A DNA stretch of 5,154 nucleotides from an uncultured Clostridia bacterium (GTDB taxonomy: Bacteria > Bacillota > Clostridia > Oscillospirales > Ruminococcaceae). Both the position numbers and the translations under genes were made by a program. Positions 1 to 5,110 of the stretch are shown here, in pieces (the first letter of the stretch is position 1; each line of letters opens with the position of its first letter). Under the pieces are notes generated by a model. That model saw only the letters and a program-made list of their open reading frames with translations. It was not told the DNA's origin and searched no databases. The stretch lies in contig CALBJC010000087.1 of the NCBI GenBank assembly GCA_937892655.1, forward strand, positions 1 to 5,154, read 5' to 3'.

Positions 1-2
1 CT

Positions 3-470
3 GACTATATGGGATTTTTAGCCGACGATGAAAAGTATTTTTACATATTTGAAAAGATAGCAAAGCTCGGTCTGCCCGTTATTTTACACGCAGGCTATGA
101 CCCTCTGTCCCCTGACCTTATCCATTGTACGCCCGAAATGGCAAGAAAGCTGTTTGACAGCGTACCCGATTTGACCCTCATTCTTGCCCACGCAGGCGGC
201 GAGAGATGCTGGGACGAGGTTGAAAAATACCTCTGCGGCTTACAGGGCAACCTCTATTTTGATATTGCATATACCGCAGGGATAATCGGCGACGAACAGC
301 TCACAAGGATTATAAAATCGCATGGCGCAGACCGCATTCTCTTTGCATCAGACTGCCCATGGCACTCACCCGACAAGGAGCTTGAAGTTTTAAACTCACT
401 CCCACTTACAACAGAGGAAAAAGAGCAGATTTTATACAAAAACGCACTGCGTTTACTAAAAGCAGAATAA
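3..470 (+). CDS. Amidohydrolase family protein (amidohydrolase-2 / PF04909-like), 3' part only
   Basis: The reading frame is open from base 3 (Asp-Tyr-Met...) to the TAA at 468-470, so the gene starts upstream of the window; the ATG at 9 is probably an internal Met. The visible 155 residues match the second half of a TIM-barrel metal-dependent hydrolase. Counting from that Met, the barrel-strand motifs are ILHAG (His27), ILAHAGG (His61) and FASDCPW (Asp115), followed by the C-terminal helix KNALRLL, which is the usual NAxRLL ending of this family. The N-terminal metal-binding HxH strand, and roughly 100 residues, should lie before base 1. Family members hydrolyse or decarboxylate small cyclic or carboxylated substrates in the cytoplasm; the substrate here cannot be told. 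TatD-type nucleases share the fold, but the AHAGG and SDCPW spacing fits PF04909 better. A strong terminator follows at once, so this is the last gene of its transcript. Confidence 0.85.
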   Translation, partial: DYMGFLADDEKYFYIFEKIAKLGLPVILHAGYDPLSPDLIHCTPEMARKLFDSVPDLTLILAHAGGERCWDEVEKYLCGLQGNLYFDIAYTAGIIGDEQLTRIIKSHGADRILFASDCPWHSPDKELEVLNSLPLTTEEKEQILYKNALRLLKAE

Positions 471-476
471 AAAACA

Positions 477-510
477 GCCGAAGGCATAAGCCTTCGGCAT
501 TTTTATTTTT
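477..510 (+). terminator. Rho-independent terminator of the amidohydrolase gene
   Basis: A perfect 9-bp stem GCCGAAGGC (477-485) / GCCTTCGGC (490-498) has a 4-nt ATAA loop and is followed by a T-rich run ATTTTTATTTTT (499-510). It begins 7 nt after the stop codon. An A-run at 469-474 lies on the other side, so weak termination of transcripts coming from the right is also possible. Confidence 0.92.
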
Positions 511-636
511 AAAGAGCTGTCGGTATGCAGAGATTTTCAGCATATCCCCCCCAACCCGTAGGGGCAGAATCGCTGACTAGGCGTTGTAGTTTGTTTATAT
601 TCTCAGGTTTGTTAATATCTTAGCTTTGTTCGTTCT

Positions 637-815
637 GTAGGGGCGATTCACGAATCGCCCGTTTGTAGAGCGTAGGTGTATGCGGTGTGGGTGAGATTTT
701 TATGTTTTGTGGTGCGGGGCGGGGAAGGTTGCAACCCGTCGCAGAATCTGCAGATTGTTTTCGGGCGCAAAAATGCTACGCATTTCACGAAATGCGTAGC
801 ATTTTTGCGCCCTAC
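637..815. repeat. Composite palindromic repeat element, copy 1 (179 bp)
   Basis: The element runs from GTAGGGGCG (637-645) to CGCCCTAC (808-815), so its ends are imperfect inverted repeats. Inside are a left palindrome (641-660, arms GGGCGATTC / GAATCGCCC, two central bases AC), a 102-nt spacer, and a right palindrome of 50 bp (763-812). The spacer section 696-762 is closely similar to 1881-1946 of copy 2, for example ATTTTTATGTTTTGTGG followed by TGCGGGGCGG. It encodes no protein and has the look of a non-autonomous, MITE- or REP-like element. I see no obvious target-site duplication. Similar GTAGGGGCG hairpins are scattered in many Clostridia genomes (general knowledge, not checked here). 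Confidence 0.75.
763..812. repeat. Perfect 50-bp palindrome (24-bp arms)
   Basis: The arms 763-786 and 789-812 are exactly reverse complementary, with only A787 and C788 unpaired. Each arm reads GGGCGCAAAAATGC... to ...GCATTTC. The centre TTCACGAA is the same as that of the smaller palindrome at 641-660. As RNA this would be a very stable hairpin on either strand, and as DNA a possible cruciform. It forms the right-hand module of the composite element. Confidence 0.93.
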
Positions 816-844
816 ACCTCATAAGCAAAACCTACATAAAATCC

Positions 845-880
845 GTCGCCAACGGCGACACCTTCATTGTGCATCGTGCA
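845..880. repeat. Short adjacent palindromes (GTCGCC hairpin and TGCA repeats)
   Basis: Hairpin GTCGCC (845-850) / GGCGAC (854-859) with an AAC loop is followed by CATTGTGCATCGTGCATT, in which TGCA (870-873) and TGCA (877-880) form a small palindrome. GCATCG (871-876) also pairs with CGATGC (907-912), enclosing the terminator hairpin at 886-902. The composition resembles dispersed intergenic repeats of Clostridia with CATTGTGCAT units; the family is not named with certainty. Confidence 0.5.
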
Positions 881-882
881 TT

Positions 883-902
883 AAAAAAGAGCACCGCTCT
901 TT
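883..902 (-). terminator. Probable terminator of the YiiX-like gene
   Basis: Read on the minus strand, a 7-bp stem AAAGAGC / GCTCTTT (pairing 886-892 with 896-902, 3-nt loop) runs directly into six T residues (complement of A883-A888). It lies about 58 nt past the TAG stop at 960-962. The stem is short but the T-run is good, and the 871-876 / 907-912 arms could extend the structure. Confidence 0.6.
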
Positions 903-959
903 CAAGCGATGCTCAAAACTTTTATATGTAATTATCTTCCGTCGCCCGACAAAATCCGA

Positions 960-1580
960 CTACGCATTCGCTGTCTGCTGTTCGTTGACAGCGCTTGGGT
1001 AATCCCTCAGCTCTCCGCGGTAAACAAGCTCTGCGTTTGCAAGGTAGCGCAGGTCATCAGGAGTGATAGCGAAAATATCCTTCTGGAAATTAACGATACC
1101 TGCCTGCTTTAAAACGTAGGCTACAAACTGCGAGCATACAAAGCGATGCTTTCTTCTCACAGAAATGCCGAACGCCAGCGCAAAAAGGCCTAAAACGTTA
1201 TATGAATAGATATCGGTATGCTCCTTGAAATGATGGATAACCTGACAGTAGCGCTCAAACTGCTCATCTGTTACCTTGATAGCGTAAACCTCGCAAGGCG
1301 TTGTTTTAAACATATCAAACGCACCGCCTCTGATCTTCTCCTGCGCAAAGCCTGCAGGAAGCGGACGGTTGAAGTAAAGTCTGCAGAATGAAAACATTCC
1401 GTCAAGCTCGGTGTCGCAGGTGATTGAAGCGTGGTTGTAAGGCTTGCGGGTAAAGAGCTTTATCGCCTTACAGATGTTTGTACCCGTCTGAGTAAGCACA
1501 ACATATATATATCTGTCACCCGAAACCTTCTGAATAGGAAGCGCATCGGGAACGATCTGCTTTAATTCTCGTCTGTTCAT
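960..1580 (-). CDS. YiiX/YaeF-like permuted papain-fold (NlpC/P60 superfamily, C92-type) enzyme
   Basis: A 206-residue protein, without signal peptide or clear membrane helix. In the numbering from the chosen start, GDRYIYVVL near residue 21, the stretch LFTRKPYNHASI with His50, and FVCSQFVAYVL with Cys149 reproduce the permuted papain layout, in which the histidine comes before the cysteine. YNVLGL and TPDDLRYL are further typical pieces. Such enzymes are thiol hydrolases or acyltransferases acting on amide or ester bonds of peptides or lipids; the true substrate of this clade is unknown to me. Start choice: the ATG at 1580 has GAGGAG (1585-1590) just ahead, with 4-6 nt spacing, whereas the in-frame ATG at 1592 (4 residues longer) has no ribosome binding site and itself overlaps that GAGGAG. 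It stands alone, flanked on both sides by repeat-rich non-coding DNA, with its own candidate promoter and terminator. Confidence 0.8.
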   Translation of the reverse strand: MNRRELKQIVPDALPIQKVSGDRYIYVVLTQTGTNICKAIKLFTRKPYNHASITCDTELDGMFSFCRLYFNRPLPAGFAQEKIRGGAFDMFKTTPCEVYAIKVTDEQFERYCQVIHHFKEHTDIYSYNVLGLFALAFGISVRRKHRFVCSQFVAYVLKQAGIVNFQKDIFAITPDDLRYLANAELVYRGELRDYPSAVNEQQTANA

Positions 1581-1660
1581 AATTCTCCTCATATATTATC
1601 AGATGTAAAATCAATCTGAAATAGTACAATCTTATCCAAATCTTTTCTGAAATCTTTTTC

Positions 1661-1689
1661 ATTATACAGCAAAAGTGGTCAAAATATAT
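1661..1689 (-). promoter_or_regulatory. Candidate sigma-A promoter for the YiiX-like gene
   Basis: On the minus strand a perfect TATAAT (complement of 1661-1666) lies about 80 nt upstream of the ATG at 1580. At 17-nt spacing the -35 position (1684-1689) reads ATATAT, which is a poor match; a TTGACC lies only 10 nt from the -10. The call therefore rests mainly on the -10 box in an AT-rich leader. Confidence 0.4.
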
Positions 1690-1820
1690 GAACATTCTGT
1701 GAAATCGCAAATTATTTGTATATGTAAACAAATTTTACCCCCTCACAAACCCACAACAAACAAAATGCACAACGAAAAACCGCAATTTGCAAGAGGGCGA
1801 GCCATTCATAGTAGCCACCC

Positions 1821-1969
1821 GTAGGGGCGACCATTGGTCGCCCGCCTCTGCAGTGCGTTGGTGCGTTCGGCAAGGTGCGGATTTTTATGTTTTGTGGGTG
1901 CGGGGCGGAAAAGGTAGCAATCGCCGTTGTGCCTGCAGATTGGTTCGGGCGACCACTGGTCGCCCCTAC
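1821..1969. repeat. Composite palindromic repeat element, copy 2 (149 bp)
   Basis: The element runs from GTAGGGGCG (1821-1829) to CGCCCCTAC (1961-1969), which are exact inverted terminal repeats. The left palindrome is 1825-1843 (arms GGGCGACCA / TGGTCGCCC, central T) and the right palindrome 1947-1965 has the same arms with a central C. The 103-nt spacer corresponds to the 102-nt spacer of copy 1, in the same orientation; the best-conserved part is 1881-1908, which differs from 696-722 by one extra G. With the right palindrome removed, the two copies measure 130 and 129 nt. Confidence 0.8.
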
Positions 1970-1975
1970 CGAATG

Positions 1976-2024
1976 CCTCTCCCTCAGGGATGAGGTCAAA
2001 ACCACCAAAGGTGGTTCGGAGAGG
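1976..2024. repeat. Nested hairpin repeat, copy A
   Basis: Outer arms CCTCTCC (1976-1982) and GGAGAGG (2018-2024) enclose an inner hairpin AACCACC (2000-2006) / GGTGGTT (2010-2016) with an AAA loop. The 19 bases at 1997-2015 occur exactly, in reverse complement, at 5122-5140. It starts 6 nt after the composite element, so two unrelated repeat families are adjacent here. Confidence 0.7.
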
Positions 2025-2066
2025 GTACTCCGCAGGCACTATGAAAACCTCTACCCCCACAAAACA

Positions 2067-2094
2067 AAAAGCCAAAGGTTACCCTTTGGCTTTT
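2067..2094 (-). terminator. Rho-independent terminator of the three-gene operon
   Basis: Stem GCCAAAGG (2071-2078) / CCTTTGGC (2083-2090), extended by four A-T pairs on the outside to 12 bp (2067-2094), with a 4-nt loop. On the minus strand it is followed by TTTTTGTTTTG and begins 4 nt past the stop codon at 2099-2101, so it fits as the end of the operon transcript. Confidence 0.9.
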
Positions 2095-2098
2095 ATCT

Positions 2099-2761
2099 TT
2101 ACAAATGAAACTTCTTTACAAACTCGCTTTGCAGAGTTCGCCAGAAGAAAATGATTATCGCAAATATCATTATCACCGTAAAGCCCGTTGCTATGAGCAA
2201 AAACTGCGATACGGTCGCAAGTGAGAGGGCTAAGAATATAGGACACGCAAGCCCTGCTACTACCGAGGCTGTGAGAGATAAAATGTATCTCTGCGGCGGC
2301 ATTTTCATAACTATGGCGATTACAACGAGCGCTATTGTTACCATAACCACAGCCGACGGATAGAAATAGTTTATCGACCAGTCAAACCAACCGGTAAGAT
2401 AATCCCATAAAATGCCAAGCGGCAGACAGATGTATTCGAGCGTTACGATACATTTTAAAACGTCACCTCGCTTTTGCAGCCCTACAAATGATGTTATCAT
2501 CGCGCACGCACAGCCGAGCGCTACAAACCCCGACCAGAAAACATCAAAGGTAAAGGCTAAGTTTATAGTTATCGAAATAACCGTTATCGAAATTAAAGAA
2601 AAGGCGATTATCTTTAAAATAAGTCCGCTTTTTCTGACATAATCAAGGTTTGGAAAGATATCTTCACTTTTGTCAGCCTCGCCCGACAAAAAGCCCTGGC
2701 AAAGCGGACAGCATTTTTTATTTCCATAAACCTCTACGCCGCATTTTTTGCAGGTCTGCAT
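2099..2761 (-). CDS. Zinc-ribbon integral membrane protein, DUF6320-like
   Basis: A 220-residue protein of unknown function. The N-terminus holds a zinc ribbon: CKKC (Cys4, Cys7) and CPLC (Cys18, Cys21). A short polar linker (about 24-44) is followed by about six hydrophobic segments, near 46-70, 74-95, 103-122, 133-152, 159-181 and 184-207, and a basic tail. The layout and length fit the DUF6320 family of Clostridia (family name from memory, not searched). The ribbon should lie in the cytoplasm and may bind a partner protein or sense metal or redox state; this is inference. The ATG shares its A with the TGA of the acyltransferase gene (TGATG at 2759-2763), and GAGGAGG (2769-2775) sits 7 nt upstream, so translation is probably coupled. 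It is the last gene of the operon, followed by a terminator. Its role may be to anchor or control the two enzymes encoded before it. Confidence 0.82.
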   Translation of the reverse strand: MQTCKKCGVEVYGNKKCCPLCQGFLSGEADKSEDIFPNLDYVRKSGLILKIIAFSLISITVISITINLAFTFDVFWSGFVALGCACAMITSFVGLQKRGDVLKCIVTLEYICLPLGILWDYLTGWFDWSINYFYPSAVVMVTIALVVIAIVMKMPPQRYILSLTASVVAGLACPIFLALSLATVSQFLLIATGFTVIMIFAIIIFFWRTLQSEFVKKFHL

Positions 2762-4047
2762 CAGTCTTCCTCCTCGATAAAATAGTCATTTGAATATATC
2801 TTAACGTTTATACCGTTGTCGCACAGGACCTTGAAAAACGCCCTTTGAATTTCAGTTTCAGAAAAGTTTGAGGTAAAGCACAAAGAGAGCTTATCCTCAA
2901 AAGAGCAAAGGCAAAGCTGCAGCTTCATAGTTGAGGTATAAACCGAAAAACGCTCGATATACGGGGTTATCCCCTTTGGCATATCGACCCGCCCTACGTT
3001 TGAAATAACAGCGGTTTCGCCCTTTTCTTCAATTTTTCTCGCCTGAGAGAGTACTAGGTTTTTAAAAAACAGCGGCGCTATACGCGCAAAGAAATTATGC
3101 TCAACCTTTGCAAGAGCGTTCATTCTGACCGCCAGACGCTCGCGCGTTAATTCCTCATCAAAGGTTTTCTTTACCGCCTCGATTATGCTCTCAAGCGATT
3201 TATCCTGCTTTGAAAAATCATAGGATACCTTTATCATACCAAAGAAATTTCGGGCAGTTTCGCTCTTGAAATATCTTCGCAGGTTCACCGGAACAGATAT
3301 TACGATCGGCTTTTCACGCTGTAAAAACGACATCTGCTTGTAGATTGAGCGAATGTATACTGCGGTTAAGAGTACCGTCAGAGATGTGTTGTATTTTTTT
3401 GCAAGCGCTAAAACTTCATTTGTATTGCAAACGCCCTCTGTAACAAGCAGGTTGCCTGCCTCACGCTTGTGGCCCTGAATGTGAAAAGCCTTTGTTCTCT
3501 TTGGCTTCTGTACGTTTTTCGGGGAGTAGAATTTTGAAAAGGCGTCAACATTCTGCTCGGTTGCAGAGGCAATAAACCCGAGCTCATCGTCATCAATAAC
3601 GCATTCAGGATGAAGCTTTTTGATGTAAACGCATACCAGCGCCTTTAAAAACTGCAAAGAGCCCGTACCGTCTGACAGAGCGTGAAAGACCTCCAGATTT
3701 ATACGGTTTTTGAAGTAGGTTATCTCAAATAAGAGCTGGCGCTTTTCGCTGTCATACAGCTTTGAGCAGATGTAGCGGTTATCCTCGTGCACACGAGGCA
3801 GCAGCTCGCAATCCTCTAAATAATACCAGAAAACACCCTTTGACATAACACAGCGAAATGACGGAAACATCTCAAGAGTGCGCTCAGCAGCTGCCTCTAA
3901 GACCTGAGAGTTTATCTCCTCTTTGAGCTCACACGAGTAGCGGAAGACCCTCGTATTTCTTCTGTTTGCGGTTGAGGGGAATATTTTTGCGGCATTGTCA
4001 AGCCTGCGCCATGCGCCAAAGCTCTGACGAAATGAAAGTAATGACAT
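2761..4047 (-). CDS. Alcohol acetyltransferase/condensation-superfamily acyltransferase (PF07247-like)
   Basis: A 428-residue protein of the BAHD/CoA-dependent acyltransferase superfamily (chloramphenicol acetyltransferase, condensation domain, PapA, yeast Atf relatives). It opens with WRRLDNAAKIFP, typical of the bacterial alcohol acetyltransferase-like group. The catalytic HxxxDG is intact as HALSDG at 122-127, followed by GTGSLQFLKAL. The second half shows PVNLRRYF (253-260), NFFG (267-270) and SNVG (349-352), the usual landmarks of the C-terminal lobe. The length is normal for a stand-alone member, with no carrier-protein or adenylation domain. It should move an acyl group from a thioester (CoA or a carrier protein) to an alcohol or amine; the substrates are unknown. 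Start choice: ATG at 4047, with AAGGGGG (4055-4061) 7 nt upstream and 1 nt after the hydrolase stop; an in-frame TTG at 4071 would give 8 more residues but has a worse site and overlaps the hydrolase. Confidence 0.83.
   Translation of the reverse strand: MSLLSFRQSFGAWRRLDNAAKIFPSTANRRNTRVFRYSCELKEEINSQVLEAAAERTLEMFPSFRCVMSKGVFWYYLEDCELLPRVHEDNRYICSKLYDSEKRQLLFEITYFKNRINLEVFHALSDGTGSLQFLKALVCVYIKKLHPECVIDDDELGFIASATEQNVDAFSKFYSPKNVQKPKRTKAFHIQGHKREAGNLLVTEGVCNTNEVLALAKKYNTSLTVLLTAVYIRSIYKQMSFLQREKPIVISVPVNLRRYFKSETARNFFGMIKVSYDFSKQDKSLESIIEAVKKTFDEELTRERLAVRMNALAKVEHNFFARIAPLFFKNLVLSQARKIEEKGETAVISNVGRVDMPKGITPYIERFSVYTSTMKLQLCLCSFEDKLSLCFTSNFSETEIQRAFFKVLCDNGINVKIYSNDYFIEEED
2769..2775 (-). 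promoter_or_regulatory. Strong Shine-Dalgarno inside the end of the acyltransferase gene
   Basis: GAGGAGG on the minus strand, 7 nt from the ATG of the zinc-ribbon protein. The same bases encode part of the acidic C-terminus (Glu-Glu-Glu-Asp) of the acyltransferase, which explains that odd tail and supports the TGATG coupling. Confidence 0.85.
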
Positions 4048-4048
4048 T

Positions 4049-4942
4049 CTAAATCCCCCTTGTAAATTCAATAAGCTTATTGTAAAACGCTAAAACGCTT
4101 GGAAAGGTTGCAGGGAGTGACAAAAAGCCGTGTACCGCATCTTTTATGCGAAAGCTCTCAGCCGCAACACCCGCCTGAGAAAGCCTTTTTGCATACTCCT
4201 CGCCCTCGTCACGCAGAGGGTCAAACTCGGCAGTTACAACCAGCGTTTTTGGCTGATTTGAAAAATGCTCTGACAGTAGCGGTGCAAAATACGGGCTGTG
4301 GCGGTCTTTATCATCAACATAAAGGCTCGTATACTCGCAGATGCGCTTTGAGGTTAAAATATAATCCTCGCCGTTTTCTCTTATTGACAAAAAAGGCGAA
4401 TTTTCAGTATGGTCGTTATAAAGGCAGGGGTATATCAGAATCTGCGCTGTCGCCATGCGCTCGCCCCTGTCGCGCGCTAAAAGGGATACCGCGGCGGCTA
4501 GATTTCCGCCGGCAGAGTCGCCTGCAAGTATGACCTTTTCAAACTCGCCGTTCTCTAAAAAATGCTTTGTCACAGCATAGCAATCCTCTAAAGGCAGCGG
4601 AAACTTATTTTCAGGCGCTAAAGAATACTCAACGCTTGCAACCGTAAAGCCCGTTTTCTGAGCAAACGCCTTGCAGATGCCGTTGTAGGTATCAACTGCC
4701 TCTTTGACCCAGCCGCCGCCGTGAAAATAGAGAATAAGTCCACGAGGAGCATTCTCTGCAGGGTACATTCTCACCATTATCTCACGCTCGCCCGACCTTA
4801 TAACTCTGTCAAACTTTGAGTACAAAACATTTGTTACAGGAGATTTTATAGATGAAACCGAGCGCTCGAGCTTATAGGTTTTTGAAACCTCAATATCAGC
4901 CTGAGAAAGCGCCTTGAGCGCAAGTCTTACCGCCTTATTCAT
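4049..4942 (-). CDS. Alpha/beta hydrolase, hormone-sensitive-lipase family (PF07859-like esterase)
   Basis: A 297-residue cytoplasmic esterase-type enzyme, of normal length for the family and without signal peptide. The oxyanion-hole motif HGGGW lies at 74-78, the nucleophile elbow GDSAGG at 141-146 (Ser143), the acid residue in EFDPLRDEG (Asp241) and the catalytic histidine in VHGF (His271); VEYSLAPENKFP (104-115) is a further signature. All catalytic residues are intact. Family members (Aes, bacterial HSL) hydrolyse short-chain carboxylic esters. The start ATG at 4940-4942 has AAAGGAG upstream, with a spacing of about 7 nt. It is the first gene of the operon; the TAG stop is separated from the acyltransferase ATG by a single base. 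Next to an acyl transferase it may remove or recycle the ester that the latter makes, or itself act as a transferase; which one is not visible. Confidence 0.9.
   Translation of the reverse strand: MNKAVRLALKALSQADIEVSKTYKLERSVSSIKSPVTNVLYSKFDRVIRSGEREIMVRMYPAENAPRGLILYFHGGGWVKEAVDTYNGICKAFAQKTGFTVASVEYSLAPENKFPLPLEDCYAVTKHFLENGEFEKVILAGDSAGGNLAAAVSLLARDRGERMATAQILIYPCLYNDHTENSPFLSIRENGEDYILTSKRICEYTSLYVDDKDRHSPYFAPLLSEHFSNQPKTLVVTAEFDPLRDEGEEYAKRLSQAGVAAESFRIKDAVHGFLSLPATFPSVLAFYNKLIEFTRGI
4055..4061 (-). promoter_or_regulatory. Shine-Dalgarno deciding the acyltransferase start
   Basis: AAGGGGG on the minus strand lies 7 nt before the ATG at 4045-4047 and inside the last codons of the hydrolase gene. 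It supports the ATG start over the upstream TTG at 4071. Confidence 0.8.
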
Positions 4943-4983
4943 CTTTTCACTCCTTTTATTTTAAAAATTTTGTTGGTAATTTT

Positions 4984-5012
4984 AATATACTACTTAGCCT
5001 TTGGTGTCATAA
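4984..5012 (-). promoter_or_regulatory. Candidate promoter of the three-gene operon
   Basis: On the minus strand TATATT (complement of 4984-4989) lies 17 nt from TTATGA (complement of 5007-5012). The -10 differs from consensus at one base, the -35 at three. It would give a leader of about 35 nt. Upstream, 5041-5079 has recurring TGTC words and a small inverted pair CAAAAT (5056-5061) / ATTTTG (5066-5071) that could be an operator, but nothing specific is recognised. Confidence 0.35.
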
Positions 5013-5110
5013 GATTGGTATACGTTCATATCTCTGTAACTGTCGTCACTTGTCGCAAAATCCGCATTTTGTCTGACATTTATAAATTCATATCTTTACT
5101 ACTGCCGTCA

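Larger units (their letters stand above)
511..885. other. Non-coding, repeat-rich intergenic region between convergent genes
   Basis: I see no credible gene here. From left to right it holds about 125 nt of plain sequence with a fragment ACCCGTAGGGGC (554-565) that matches the left end of the composite element, the complete composite element at 637-815, and small palindromes at 845-880. Open frames crossing it are made of palindrome sequence, lack ribosome binding sites and resemble no protein family. The region separates two convergent genes, so it should carry only 3' ends. Confidence 0.7.
1593..2098. other. Non-coding intergenic region: leader, composite repeat, nested hairpin repeat, terminator
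   Basis: About 150 nt next to the YiiX-like gene are AT-rich leader and promoter. The rest, from about 1740, is GC-richer and consists mainly of repeat elements (1821-1969, 1976-2024) and the operon terminator (2067-2094). Open frames in it on both strands are translations of palindromes, without ribosome binding sites or family resemblance, so no gene is called. Confidence 0.7.

Noticed and set aside
676..1002. Open frame of 108 codons on the plus strand
   Set aside because: It runs through the composite repeat, the 50-bp palindrome and the terminator and then into the antisense of the YiiX-like gene. It has no ribosome binding site and no family-like sequence.
637..1969. CRISPR array suggested by repeated GGGCG...CGCCC units
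   Set aside because: Only a few units at irregular distances, with long related spacers rather than unique 30-40 nt spacers, and no cas genes.
1821..2024. Insertion sequence remnant
   Set aside because: No transposase fragment can be seen in any frame and there is no clear target-site duplication, so only a non-coding repeat is claimed.
1712..2154. Several overlapping open frames of 68-98 codons on both strands
   Set aside because: They are translations of GGGCGACCA palindromes and neighbouring repeats. Such spurious proteins arise often from these intergenic elements; start signals are missing.
4049..4071. TTG start at 4071 for the acyltransferase
   Set aside because: The ATG at 4047 has an AAGGGGG site at ideal spacing, and the longer form would overlap the hydrolase gene without need.
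4099..4533. 144-codon frame on the plus strand
   Set aside because: It lies wholly antisense to the esterase gene, whose catalytic motifs and codon pattern are clear; its own sequence is rich in Arg, Pro and Cys and resembles no family.
4943..5110. Riboswitch or T-box in the operon leader
   Set aside because: The leader from the candidate promoter is only about 35 nt, and the upstream sequence shows no conserved aptamer or T-box motif.
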